From NCBI GenBank assembly GCA_021151665.1, contig JAGKWW010000001.1:80458-144457 (forward strand): a DNA stretch of 64,000 bases, read 5' to 3'. The notes beneath the pieces were generated by a model that was not told where the DNA came from, searched no databases, and saw nothing but the letters and a program-made list of their open reading frames with translations. Both the position numbers and the translations under genes were made by a program. Positions 15,622 to 25,056 of this stretch are shown piece after piece. The DNA is from Flavobacteriaceae bacterium (GTDB taxonomy: Bacteria > Bacteroidota > Bacteroidia > Flavobacteriales > Flavobacteriaceae). Each line of letters starts with the position of its first letter. The first letter of the stretch is position 1.

Positions 15622-17858
15622 AAGAGGCTGTAACGTATACCGATATAAACCCTCCGCCCCTGCATTGAAGCATAGTTGTAACTTGGGTCGAAGGTGTAGC
15701 CATTTGGGTTAGTGACAGGATCGCCCGCAGTTTTATCAAAGGGATCAAAAGGACGCAGGATCGGGTCTTTCGGCACAAAATCGAAGATGTTTTTCATGCC
15801 ACCGTAAAACTCCAGCCCGTAGCTGAATTTTTTCGTAAACTGCATATTTGCCGTACAAAACCAGGGCGAATATTCGGGGCGATAGTCATTAGGCAATATG
15901 GGCAGGCGCATAGGGCCGTACCAGTTACCGGTTACATCTACACTATAGCTGTTGGGCAGTTGGTAACTTACGATAAAGTTACCCGACCATTTCGGGGCAT
16001 GCAGTTGCTGTACACGTTCTGTACCCGTACCGCGGTCTTCCATCTGGAAAACATCCATATAACTGATACCGGCCATTATCTTTAGCGGAAACGTAAATGA
16101 GGCTTCCGTGTTCAGGGAAACTCCCTGCGAAATGCCATGCCCTTTCAGATTATCGTAAATAATCTTGTTGGGGTCGGTGTCAAAGTCGCCCACAATCTTA
16201 TTGGTAAAATAGGAATAGAAACCGGTTATGTCAAAATTCAGGTTGGCCGCTTTGGTAAATACTTTCCACACATAATTTAGGTTACCGTTAAAGGACCGTT
16301 CGGGTTTCAATTCTTCGGTAATCACCACATCGCGGGCACCGGTAAGCGCGGCGTGGTCTTCTGTAAAGAGGTTTACCACACGAAAACCAGTACCAAAACT
16401 CGCTCTCAGGGTGTTTTTGTCGTTGGGCGAATATTTATAGGCAAATCGGGGAGAGTGCACACTGCCATGGTTTTTGTCGTGGTCAAAACGGTAGCCTCCC
16501 AAAAGTTTGTGCTTCGCATTGAGCGTCCATTCGTCCTGAACGAAAAAACCGGGCAGCGGTGTTTTCTGGGGAAGGTTCGTCAGCCCGTCTGCCGATTCGG
16601 TAGCGGGGGTGTTGTCGTCATAAAACGTGTAACGAAAGGCCGCCCCAAGCAAAAGGGTATGTTTATCATTTAGAGGCTTGTCCCAATAGGCCTGTACAAA
16701 TGCTACTTGTTGGTTGGCCATATAAGGCGTAAAGCCATAATACGAATTCTGGTCATGCCAGTTGTAGGAAAATTGAGTAAATACCTTTTCCGTCATTGGG
16801 AGCTGGTACAGCCCGATCAGCTCGGCGCGCTTGGTGTAGATGCTTTCGCCGTAAATACTGTCGCTGCCCCGCCATTGTTTTGTCCAGTTCATTTCTCCGC
16901 CCCAGCGGTCTTCGTATACATAGCGCCCGCCTATGGTAAATATGCGGTTATCCTTCCGCTCAAACGCCCATTTGTTGAATACCGAAATGCGGTTCTGCTG
17001 CGTGACATCGGTAAAATTATCGCGATTCTTATCAGTAGGGCTTTGGTAAACGAAATAGTTTATACCCAGCAATGCCGAAACCTTTTTGGTAGCCAGCTTC
17101 ACCGCTGCGTCCGTGTTTACTTCACCCCAGCTCGTAGAAAAAACATCGGCACTAAACAAGGGTGCGCGCAGGGGATTCTTAGTGATCACATTGATGATAC
17201 CTCCCATTGCCTCAGACCCATACAGCGACGATGCCGGCCCTTTCACCACTTCTATCCGTTCTACAATGCTGTTAGGAATTCCGTTAAGCCCATAAACCGT
17301 TGATAGCGCACTTACAATCGGCATCCCGTCAATTAGAATCATGGTATACGGCCCTTCCATCCCGTTAATATGGATGTCGCCGGTGTTGCAGACATTACAG
17401 TTCAGTTGCGGCTGCACGCCATTGACCATGCCTACCGCTTCGAACAGCGTGGCAGTAGGGTTTTTTCTGAAAAGCTTTGGCGTAATGATCTCTACGGGAA
17501 TCGGGCTATCGGCGCGGCTTACTTCTTTCATAGTGCCTGTAACTACCACTTCGTCAAGTGCCGTATCTTCCTCTTTCAGAACAATATCCAGCGTCGTTGT
17601 TTTCCCGGCCTCTACCAATATCTCCTTCCTGAATGATGTAAAGCCTACTGCGCTCACTATCAGCTGATGGCTCCCTGCGGTGAGCTGTAGTTCAAAATTC
17701 CCGTTATCATCGGCCACAGTTGTAAGGTTTTGCCCGATAATTACCACACTCGCTGCGGGAAGCGGCCCTGCAGAGTCTGTAACTTTACCTTTCAGGGTTG
17801 CCTTCTGGCCATAAACGGAAATTGAGAATAAGAATAACAGGCTAAATATTTTATACAT
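15618..17858 (-). CDS. TonB-dependent outer-membrane receptor
   Basis: The 746 aa protein has a signal peptide (ending SVYGQ), a carboxypeptidase-like regulatory domain (residues about 20-95), then the plug (GPASSLYGSEAMGGIINVIT is typical) and a 22-strand type barrel ending in an aromatic terminus (YIGIRYSLF). Such receptors import large or scarce ligands such as iron chelates or cobalamin with energy from TonB. The plug holds a CxxC pair, C154 and C157. A 16-bp palindrome lies just upstream of the -7 box, suggesting repression, perhaps by a metal-responsive regulator (inference). Ligand not identifiable. Confidence 0.93.
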   Translation of the reverse strand: MYKIFSLLFLFSISVYGQKATLKGKVTDSAGPLPAASVVIIGQNLTTVADDNGNFELQLTAGSHQLIVSAVGFTSFRKEILVEAGKTTTLDIVLKEEDTALDEVVVTGTMKEVSRADSPIPVEIITPKLFRKNPTATLFEAVGMVNGVQPQLNCNVCNTGDIHINGMEGPYTMILIDGMPIVSALSTVYGLNGIPNSIVERIEVVKGPASSLYGSEAMGGIINVITKNPLRAPLFSADVFSTSWGEVNTDAAVKLATKKVSALLGINYFVYQSPTDKNRDNFTDVTQQNRISVFNKWAFERKDNRIFTIGGRYVYEDRWGGEMNWTKQWRGSDSIYGESIYTKRAELIGLYQLPMTEKVFTQFSYNWHDQNSYYGFTPYMANQQVAFVQAYWDKPLNDKHTLLLGAAFRYTFYDDNTPATESADGLTNLPQKTPLPGFFVQDEWTLNAKHKLLGGYRFDHDKNHGSVHSPRFAYKYSPNDKNTLRASFGTGFRVVNLFTEDHAALTGARDVVITEELKPERSFNGNLNYVWKVFTKAANLNFDITGFYSYFTNKIVGDFDTDPNKIIYDNLKGHGISQGVSLNTEASFTFPLKIMAGISYMDVFQMEDRGTGTERVQQLHAPKWSGNFIVSYQLPNSYSVDVTGNWYGPMRLPILPNDYRPEYSPWFCTANMQFTKKFSYGLEFYGGMKNIFDFVPKDPILRPFDPFDKTAGDPVTNPNGYTFDPSYNYASMQGRRVYIGIRYSLF

Positions 17859-17880
17859 CTAATTTTAATTTTTTATATTG

Positions 17881-17888
17881 CAAAACTA
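17881..17888 (-). promoter_or_regulatory. -7 promoter box of the TonB receptor (tagttttg on minus)
   Basis: Plus-strand CAAAACTA reads TAGTTTTG on the minus strand, an exact TAnnTTTG match 22 nt before the ATG. The palindrome at 17893-17908 lies immediately upstream. Confidence 0.6.
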
Positions 17889-17892
17889 AATA

Positions 17893-17908
17893 TTTAGATT
17901 AATCTAAA
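17893..17908. promoter_or_regulatory. 16-bp perfect palindrome, likely operator
   Basis: TTTAGATTAATCTAAA is its own reverse complement. It sits between the -7 box and the region where the -33 element would be, the classical place for a repressor. The half-site TTAGATTA resembles metal-regulator (DtxR/MntR-like) boxes, but I cannot assign the protein. Confidence 0.65.
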
Positions 17909-18026
17909 AATAAATTTAGGGAAATTTTTTATTTCGCAGGTTAGTCAACTGTTATAATTAATCAAATTGTAGGAAATTTTCTCCACGAAGTGGTGTTAAA
18001 CTGTGGTATAACCGATAGATATAAAG

Positions 18027-18034
18027 TAGCTTTG
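18027..18034 (+). promoter_or_regulatory. -7 promoter box of the RND operon (tagctttg)
   Basis: An exact TAnnTTTG match ends 23 nt before the ATG at 18058. The -33 element is not clear. Confidence 0.55.
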
Positions 18035-18057
18035 CGTTTGCTTTACTATTAGCATCT

Positions 18058-19143
18058 ATGAAAATAAAATATATTGTCTACACACTTTTGATTGTGGGCC
18101 TTGGCGCGCTCATCTATTACCGTATTGATAAGAACGCCGAAGCAAAAAAAGAGAGCGGCGGCGGTGGCCCCGGTGGCGGAAAGAAACCTCCAATGGCTGT
18201 CAGCGCTGTAGTCGTGCAGCCACAGGAATATTCGAATATACTTTCGTTATCGGGCAGCATTGAAGCCAACGAGCAGGTAGAGCTGCATAGTGAGGTTTCA
18301 GGTATTGCCGAGAAAATCTTTTTCCAGGAGGGCTCGCGTGTAGCAAAAGGCCAGGTGCTGGTTAAGATAAACGATGTAGAGCTCAGGGCGCAACTGGGAG
18401 AAGCGCGAACCCGGCAAAATCTCGCAGCTGAAAATGCGCGCCGTGCGAAGCTGCTTTTAGATAAAGAAGCTATCAGCAGGGAAGAATATGACATCGCAAC
18501 TGCCGATTTTAAAACGGCGCAGGCCCAGACACAGTTAGTAAATGCACAGCTTGCCAAAACATCTATCAAAGCCCCGTTTTCCGGAGTGATTGGCCTGCGC
18601 AGCATTTCACCCGGAACCTTCGTTACTCCAGAGACCGTGATTGCCCGGCTGGTGAACAGCAACCAGATCAAGATCACGTTTTCCATCCCCGAAAAATACG
18701 CCACGCAGATGAAGGCTAACTCAGATGTTACCTTTACGGTTGCGGGAGAAGAAACAAAATACACTGCCCGTATTTATGCGCTTGAGCCTGCTGTAGAGGA
18801 AGCAACGCGTACCCTGAAAGTCCGGGCCCTTGCAGAGAACCCACAGGGTAAGCTGATTCCCGGAACTTTCGCTAATGTATCGCTACCGCTGGAAAAAATA
18901 GAGGATGCATTTCTGGTGCCAACCGAAGCCATAGTGCCGATTCAGGGCGGCAAAAAAGTATTTATAGCGAATGGAGGTAAGGCCAAGGAAGTTAAAGTTC
19001 AAACAGGTACGCGTAACGAAAAGGATATTGTGGTCCTGGAAGGGCTCAAGGCAGGTGACACTGTGCTTACCACAGGTGTGCTGACACTTAAAGATGATGC
19101 GCCGGTGAAAGTGAAATTAATGAACAGGAAGGCAAAACAATGA
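18058..19143 (+). CDS. RND efflux periplasmic adaptor subunit
   Basis: The 361 aa membrane-fusion protein has an N-terminal membrane/signal segment (about residues 4-21), a Gly-Pro-rich linker, a barrel-sandwich (lipoyl) domain with the pattern GSIEANEQVELHSEVSG, an alpha-hairpin, KTSIKAPFSGVIGLRSI in the returning half, and a C-terminal beta-barrel. It links the inner-membrane pump to the TolC-like channel. The stop overlaps the next start by 4 bp. The operon order adaptor-pump-channel is standard for RND exporters; the substrate is unknown. Confidence 0.95.
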   Translation: MKIKYIVYTLLIVGLGALIYYRIDKNAEAKKESGGGGPGGGKKPPMAVSAVVVQPQEYSNILSLSGSIEANEQVELHSEVSGIAEKIFFQEGSRVAKGQVLVKINDVELRAQLGEARTRQNLAAENARRAKLLLDKEAISREEYDIATADFKTAQAQTQLVNAQLAKTSIKAPFSGVIGLRSISPGTFVTPETVIARLVNSNQIKITFSIPEKYATQMKANSDVTFTVAGEETKYTARIYALEPAVEEATRTLKVRALAENPQGKLIPGTFANVSLPLEKIEDAFLVPTEAIVPIQGGKKVFIANGGKAKEVKVQTGTRNEKDIVVLEGLKAGDTVLTTGVLTLKDDAPVKVKLMNRKAKQ

Positions 19144-22100
19144 GTTTATCGACACTTAGTATAAAACGTCCGGTGCTTACCATCGTGATGAACGTGGCCA
19201 TTATCCTGTTCGGGATTATTGGGTACACATTCCTCGGGGTACGCGAGTTTCCCTCTATCGACCCGGCTCAGATATCGGTGCGCACAGGTTATGCCGGTGC
19301 CAATGCCGACATCATCGAATCACAGATTACCGAGCCTCTGGAAAAAGCGATCAACTCGATAGATGGTATCCGGAACATCACCTCCTCAAGCAACCAGGGA
19401 TCGAGTAATATCACAATAGAATTCGAACTTGAGAAAAATCTGGAAGAAGCCGCTAACGACGTTCGTGATAAGGTATCGCAGGCAGTGCGCAGCCTCCCCC
19501 AGGATATCGATGCGCCGCCGGTGGTGTCCAAAGCAGATGCCGACTCTGAGCCTATCGTAACCATGACTGTGCAAAGCGCTACAAGGAATCCGCTTGAGCT
19601 GAGCGACTACGCCGAGAATGTTATCGCCGAAAGGCTGCAGACGATTCCCGGAGTGAGCTCGGTTCAGATATGGGGGCAAAAAAAATATGCGATGCGCCTA
19701 TGGGTAGATCCGGTGAAACTTGCGGCGTATGGGGTTACCGTATCGGATGTACGCGATGCCCTTGAACGGCAGAATGTGGAATTGCCTACAGGTAAGCTGA
19801 CAGGTGCCAACACAGAGCTGACTGTAAAAACAATGGGTAACCTTTCATCGGCAGAGGAATTCAACAATATTATTGTGAAGTCGGAAGGTGAAAAAATTGT
19901 AAAGCTTAGTGATGTAGGCTATGCAGAGCTCGGTCCCGAAAATCTTGAGACCCGTATGACCAACGATGGACAGGAGCTTGTGGGCCTTGCCATTATTCCG
20001 CAGCCGGGCACTAATTATATTGACATCGCCAATGCCTTCTATGAGCAATATGACCAGCTGAAAAAAGAACTTCCGGGAGACCTAAAACTGAATGTTGTAA
20101 TCGATAATACGATATTCATCAAAAAATCGGTAGAGGAAGTAGCCGAAACACTGCTTATTTCCATCATACTGGTAACGCTTATCATTTACCTGTTCTTCCG
20201 CGACTGGGCTATCGCACTCAGGCCATTGCTGGACATACCGGTATCATTGGTGTCGACGTTTTTTATCATGTATATTTTCGGCTTTTCGATCAATGTGCTT
20301 ACGCTACTGGCTATTGTGCTTGCCACAGGATTGGTGGTAGACGACGGTATCGTAGTGACCGAGAATATCTTTAAGAAAGTAGAGGAGGGGATGAGCCCGA
20401 TAGAGGCCGCCATGAAGGGAGCCAATGAGATATTCTTTGCGGTCATCTCGATCTCTATTACTCTGGCAGCGGTGTTCCTTCCCGTAATATTTCTCGAAGG
20501 TTTTGTAGGCAGGCTGTTCCGGGAGTTTGGCGTCGTCATCGCGGCGGCAGTGCTCGTCTCGGCCTTTGTATCGCTTACGCTAACACCAATGCTTAATGCC
20601 TATCTGATAAAAGGCGGTGTGCATAAGAAGTCAAAATTCTACGATCTTACCGAGCCGTATTTTGAAAAGATGAATGCAGGCTACGCAAAGATGCTTACCG
20701 GCTTTATGAAGCGTAAATGGATTAGCTTCCCGATACTTGTCGTTTGCGTCGGATTGATCGCCTTATTTTATACGACGATACAAAAAGAAACTGCACCGTA
20801 TGACGACCGCAGCTTTATAGGGATGAATATTACCGCGCCCGAAGGAGCCTCTTTTGATTATATGGACCGGTTCATGGGCGAATTAACCCAGCTGATAAAT
20901 GATTCTATTCCCGAGAAAAAAGCGAGCCTCGTAATCACTTCGCCCGGCTTTGGGTCGGCATCGGTAAACAGCGGACGTGTGCGTATCGCGCTAAAAGAAC
21001 CGGATGAGCGCGAGCGTTCGCAAAAAGAGATCGCGCAGGATCTTACCAAATGGACGAAGCGTTACGCGGAGGCGAGGGTTTCGGTTAGCGAGCAGCCTAC
21101 GATAGCCGTAAACCGCAGGGGAGGCTTCCCGATACAATATATTATACAGGCGCCGAATTTCGAAAAGCTTCAACAAAAGATACCGCAGTTTATGGAGGAA
21201 GTCGCCAAAGAACCGACTTTTGCAATGACCGACGTCAACCTGAAGTTCAACAAGCCCGAAATCAACGTGACGCTGGACCGGGAGAAGGCGCAAAGCCTTG
21301 GCGTATCGCTTCGCGATGTAGCGCAGACCCTTCAATTGTCGCTCAGTGGTCAGCGGTTTGGTTACTTTATGATGAATGGCAAGCAATACCAGGTGATCGG
21401 CCAGTTTGATAAGCCTGACCGCGATTCTCCGCTCGACCTTACTTCTTTATATGTAAAAAGCAATACCGGCAGCCTGATACAACTGGATAACCTGGTAAAT
21501 GTTGAAGAGCAAAGCAGCCCGCCACAGCTTTACCATAACAACAGATATATGTCGGCCACCGTATCGGCAGGACTTGCTCCTGGCAACAGCATCAGTGATG
21601 GAATCGAAGCGATGGAGCGCGTGCGTGCCAAAGTACTCGACGATACTTTTACAACAGACCTTGGCGGTGAATCGCGCGATTTTGTAGAGAGTTCCTCCAA
21701 TACCTTGTTCGCGTTCGGTCTCGCGCTGTTACTAATATACCTGATACTTGCAGGACAGTTTGAGAGTTTTATCGATCCCTTCATTATCATTCTTACAGTA
21801 CCAATGGCCGTAGCGGGCGCATTGCTTTCACTATGGCTTTTTGGGCAGACATGGAATATCTTTAGCCAGATCGGTACCATTATGCTTATCGGTTTGGTTA
21901 CTAAAAACGGTATCCTTATCGTAGAATTTGCCAACCAGCTTCGGGAAGAGGGTAAAGAAAAATATGAGGCTATTCTGGAAGCTGCCGAATCGCGCCTTCG
22001 CCCGATTTTAATGACCAGTCTTGCCATTGCTTTGGGCGCGCTGCCTATTGCGTTATCACTTGGCGCGGCATCAACCAGCCGTATCGGTATGGGGGTGGTT

Positions 22101-22223
22101 ATCGTTGGCGGCACGGTGTTTTCCCTGGTGCTCACACTTTTTGTGATACCCGCCATTTATTTCATGTGGTCGCGCCCGCGAAAGCACAGGCCTGAATTTG
22201 ATAAAATAGAAAGTGAACTGTAA
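19140..22223 (+). CDS. RND multidrug-type efflux pump, inner-membrane subunit
   Basis: The 1027 aa AcrB/MexB-type protein has the HAE1 layout: a first membrane helix (about residues 11-31), a large periplasmic porter loop, a block of helices, a second loop and a final block. The proton-relay pair is present in LATGLVVDDGIVVTENIF, and the matching lysine in VTKNGILIVEFANQ. The length is typical for the family. It is driven by the proton gradient. ATG at 19140 overlaps the adaptor stop. Confidence 0.96.
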   Translation: MSLSTLSIKRPVLTIVMNVAIILFGIIGYTFLGVREFPSIDPAQISVRTGYAGANADIIESQITEPLEKAINSIDGIRNITSSSNQGSSNITIEFELEKNLEEAANDVRDKVSQAVRSLPQDIDAPPVVSKADADSEPIVTMTVQSATRNPLELSDYAENVIAERLQTIPGVSSVQIWGQKKYAMRLWVDPVKLAAYGVTVSDVRDALERQNVELPTGKLTGANTELTVKTMGNLSSAEEFNNIIVKSEGEKIVKLSDVGYAELGPENLETRMTNDGQELVGLAIIPQPGTNYIDIANAFYEQYDQLKKELPGDLKLNVVIDNTIFIKKSVEEVAETLLISIILVTLIIYLFFRDWAIALRPLLDIPVSLVSTFFIMYIFGFSINVLTLLAIVLATGLVVDDGIVVTENIFKKVEEGMSPIEAAMKGANEIFFAVISISITLAAVFLPVIFLEGFVGRLFREFGVVIAAAVLVSAFVSLTLTPMLNAYLIKGGVHKKSKFYDLTEPYFEKMNAGYAKMLTGFMKRKWISFPILVVCVGLIALFYTTIQKETAPYDDRSFIGMNITAPEGASFDYMDRFMGELTQLINDSIPEKKASLVITSPGFGSASVNSGRVRIALKEPDERERSQKEIAQDLTKWTKRYAEARVSVSEQPTIAVNRRGGFPIQYIIQAPNFEKLQQKIPQFMEEVAKEPTFAMTDVNLKFNKPEINVTLDREKAQSLGVSLRDVAQTLQLSLSGQRFGYFMMNGKQYQVIGQFDKPDRDSPLDLTSLYVKSNTGSLIQLDNLVNVEEQSSPPQLYHNNRYMSATVSAGLAPGNSISDGIEAMERVRAKVLDDTFTTDLGGESRDFVESSSNTLFAFGLALLLIYLILAGQFESFIDPFIIILTVPMAVAGALLSLWLFGQTWNIFSQIGTIMLIGLVTKNGILIVEFANQLREEGKEKYEAILEAAESRLRPILMTSLAIALGALPIALSLGAASTSRIGMGVVIVGGTVFSLVLTLFVIPAIYFMWSRPRKHRPEFDKIESEL

Positions 22224-22224
22224 G

Positions 22225-23523
22225 ATGAAATATATTTTGCTTTTACTCGCCACGTTGTTTTCATTCGGAGCATCAGCACAGGAACTGCTTACCCTGGAAG
22301 ATGCCGTGGCGCAGGCCCTGAAAAATAACTATGATATCCGCCTGGCGGCAAATGACCTGCGTATCGACCAGCAAAACGTAAACCTTGCCAATGCCGGGTT
22401 ACTGCCTGCGGTTACCGGTACGTTCAACCAGAACAACGCGATACAGAATTCTACCCAGGTGCGGTCTGACGGAACAACGCAGACACTGGACAATGCCAAG
22501 AACAATAACATGAACTACGGTGTCAACCTTGGATGGACGGTGTTTGACGGTTTCCGCATGTTTGCCCGATACGATCAGCTAAAAGAAGTAGAAAAGCTTG
22601 GCAGCACCGAACTGAAGCTGACCATTATTACGCGTGTAGCCGATGTAATGGAAACGTATTACGATCTGGTACAGCAACAACAGCTTTTAAAAGCGCTCGA
22701 TACGGCTATTGTTATTTCGAAGCAGCGGGTAGACCTGGCGCAGAATCGCTACACTATCGGTAAGGCGGCGAAGTTGGAAGTACTCAATGCACAGGTGGAC
22801 CTGAACACCGACCGGACGAATTACTTACGCCAAAAAGAATCCTACGAGAATGCACAGACGTACCTGAACGAGCTGATGGCGCGTGATGTTGCCGTACGGT
22901 TTCGTGTAGCGGATACAGTTGTGATAGACGACAAATTAAAGTTGGCCGACCTGATGTCACTCGCTGGGCAGCAAAACCCGCAGATTCAGATATCGCTGCT
23001 TAATAAGCGCATTGCCGAACTCAACCTGAAGCAGGTACGTGCCAACCGATATCCTCAGCTGCGGCTCACTACAGGATATGTTTTTACCGAAACCGAATCG
23101 AGCCTCGGGTTTACACAGCACACCTCGGCAAAAGGGCTTAATTATGGAATAGGCGCCTCTATCAACATCTTTAACGGATTCTTGCAGAGCCGTAACGAGC
23201 GTATCGCCAAAATTCAGATAGAGAATACCGATCTGCAGATCAACCAGCAACAGCAATCCATTAATTCGCAGCTGATGTCCTCGTACCAAACGTACCTCAC
23301 CAATCTGGAACTGGTACAGCTGGAAGCAAAGAATGTTGAAATCGCAAAACAAAACCTCGATATTACCCTCGAAAAATTCCGTATCGGGACCATCACAACT
23401 ATTGAAGTACGCACTGCACAGCTCAACTACATTAATGCAATGGCGCGAAACAGTTCCGCACAATACCAGGCGAAACTATCGGAAGTAGCACTGCGTGAAT
23501 TGGCCGGAAACATCACATTTTAG
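22225..23523 (+). CDS. TolC-like outer-membrane efflux protein
   Basis: The 432 aa protein begins with a signal peptide (MKYILLLLATLFSFGASAQ) at the ATG at 22225, 1 bp after the pump stop; the slightly longer frame overlaps the pump. It has the TolC/OEP duplicated helical plan: LTLEDAVAQALKNNYDIRL at the start of the first half, LGWTVFDGFRMFARYDQL, and a second half with NIFNGFLQSRNERIAKIQI. It should form the outer-membrane channel for the pump. A bidirectional terminator follows. Confidence 0.95.
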   Translation: MKYILLLLATLFSFGASAQELLTLEDAVAQALKNNYDIRLAANDLRIDQQNVNLANAGLLPAVTGTFNQNNAIQNSTQVRSDGTTQTLDNAKNNNMNYGVNLGWTVFDGFRMFARYDQLKEVEKLGSTELKLTIITRVADVMETYYDLVQQQQLLKALDTAIVISKQRVDLAQNRYTIGKAAKLEVLNAQVDLNTDRTNYLRQKESYENAQTYLNELMARDVAVRFRVADTVVIDDKLKLADLMSLAGQQNPQIQISLLNKRIAELNLKQVRANRYPQLRLTTGYVFTETESSLGFTQHTSAKGLNYGIGASINIFNGFLQSRNERIAKIQIENTDLQINQQQQSINSQLMSSYQTYLTNLELVQLEAKNVEIAKQNLDITLEKFRIGTITTIEVRTAQLNYINAMARNSSAQYQAKLSEVALRELAGNITF

Positions 23524-23540
23524 GCTCGGTAATAAGCACA

Positions 23541-23566
23541 AAAAGGCCACGTTGAAGTGGCCTTTT
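23541..23566. terminator. Bidirectional terminator (efflux operon / GH30)
   Basis: A perfect 10-bp stem (aaaaggccac / gtggcctttt) with loop gttgaa lies between the convergent TolC-like and GH30 genes, with A/T tracts on both sides. Confidence 0.88.
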
Positions 23567-23585
23567 CTATTATTATACTAAGTAT

Positions 23586-25031
23586 TTATAATACCAGTGT
23601 CTGTATAGAGTGGGCAGGGCTTTCTACTGCTACCGCCTTTCCTTCAATCCAGAGGTTATAGGTTACATTCTGTTCACCTTTATTCATAACGATCACAGCA
23701 ATCTTTCCGTCCGTATTAATAAATGCGGTCGCGTTGATAGCGCTGCGGCTTGGCGCACAGGCAATCCGTTTGGCGCCCGGGCGCACAAACTTAGAAAAGT
23801 GCCCAATGTAATAGTATTCGTTGGTAAAAATCAGCCCACCCGTTTTGGTGTTTGCGTGAACAGGAGCAAAGCAAAAGTTGCCTACGTGGTTCGGGCCGCC
23901 GGTTTCGTCAAGAAGAATGTTCCAGTCGGTCCAGGCCACGATACCATTGTTCAGGTCATTGATGAGGTTGGTGCCATACAGTTCGCCCAAGTTCCAGTCA
24001 TATACTTTAGCCATGTCGAATTTTTCTTTGCAGCCTTCGGTAAAGATGAGGTTGGTGTTCGGGAAGGTTTCATGTACCAATTTTACGTTGTTGAACATCT
24101 GCTCGCCACCACTCCAGTTCTCGTACCAGTGAAAGCCGATGCCCCATACATATTTTGCCGCTTCGGGGTCATTAAGCACAGCACTCGCCCGCTGGAACAT
24201 CATATCACGGTTGTGGTCCCACGCGATGATCTTTTTGCTGCCCAGTCCTTCTTTCTTCATTGTTGGGCCCAGGAACTTTTTCAGGAAATCGCGCTCTTCT
24301 TCGCCGGTAAATATGCATGACTCCCAGGTTTGGGTGGCCATCGGCTCATTTTGTATCGAGATACCCCAAAGAGGGATACCTTCCTTTTCGTAGGCTTTTA
24401 CGAATTTTGTGAAGTAGTTCGCCCAACTCTGATAAAATTCCGGCTTCAGCTTTCCACCCTTCAGCATGTTGTTATTATCCTTCATAAATGCCGGCGGGCT
24501 CCACGGCGAGGCATACATGGTAAGCTTTCCGCCTGCCGTAGCAATGGCCTGCTTGATAAGAGGGATGCGATACTTTTTGTCATGGTCAATAGAAAACGAC
24601 TTTAGGTCGGCATCACCTTCTTTGATATAAGTATAGCTTCCGCTCGAAAAGTCCGAACTATGTATTGTAGTCCGCGCAAGCGAATACCCAATGCCTTTAT
24701 TAACGTCATAATAAGCGTCGAGAAATTGTTGCTGTTTGTCTTTAGGAAGCTTTGCAAACGTTTCGGCAGAAGCATCGGTTATCGCGCCACCAAATCCTGT
24801 TATGGTCTGGAACGTTTTAGACGGATCTACAAAAACCGATATTTGTGTTTCCAGCGGCTGTTTCAATTCGGTAAAATTAAGACCGGTCGCCGTTTGCTTT
24901 ATGCGCAGCTCTGTGTCTTTTGCGGTGGTATACACCTGTACGGTGCGCCCGCTTGTCGCCTCTTTTTTCTGCTGTGCCACGACCGCCATCGCAGGCATTA
25001 GCAAGAAGAGAGCTAATCTTCTTTTTTTCAT
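23586..25031 (-). CDS. Glycoside hydrolase family 30 (glucosylceramidase-like)
   Basis: The 481 aa protein starts at the ATG at 25031 with a signal peptide (MKKRRLALFLLMPAMAVVAQ); the longer frame would run through rpe. The GH30 marks are FGGAITDASAETFAKLP, the acid/base Glu in WGISIQNEPM, and the nucleophile Glu in LIFTEGC near the end of the barrel. A C-terminal beta domain (IAVIVMNKGEQNVTYNLW) completes the family plan. It would cut beta-glycosidic bonds outside the cytoplasm. It begins 25 bp after the rpe stop, so co-transcription is likely though functionally unexpected. Confidence 0.93.
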   Translation of the reverse strand: MKKRRLALFLLMPAMAVVAQQKKEATSGRTVQVYTTAKDTELRIKQTATGLNFTELKQPLETQISVFVDPSKTFQTITGFGGAITDASAETFAKLPKDKQQQFLDAYYDVNKGIGYSLARTTIHSSDFSSGSYTYIKEGDADLKSFSIDHDKKYRIPLIKQAIATAGGKLTMYASPWSPPAFMKDNNNMLKGGKLKPEFYQSWANYFTKFVKAYEKEGIPLWGISIQNEPMATQTWESCIFTGEEERDFLKKFLGPTMKKEGLGSKKIIAWDHNRDMMFQRASAVLNDPEAAKYVWGIGFHWYENWSGGEQMFNNVKLVHETFPNTNLIFTEGCKEKFDMAKVYDWNLGELYGTNLINDLNNGIVAWTDWNILLDETGGPNHVGNFCFAPVHANTKTGGLIFTNEYYYIGHFSKFVRPGAKRIACAPSRSAINATAFINTDGKIAVIVMNKGEQNVTYNLWIEGKAVAVESPAHSIQTLVL

Positions 25032-25056
25032 TAGAATAGATATTTGTGGTTTAATT

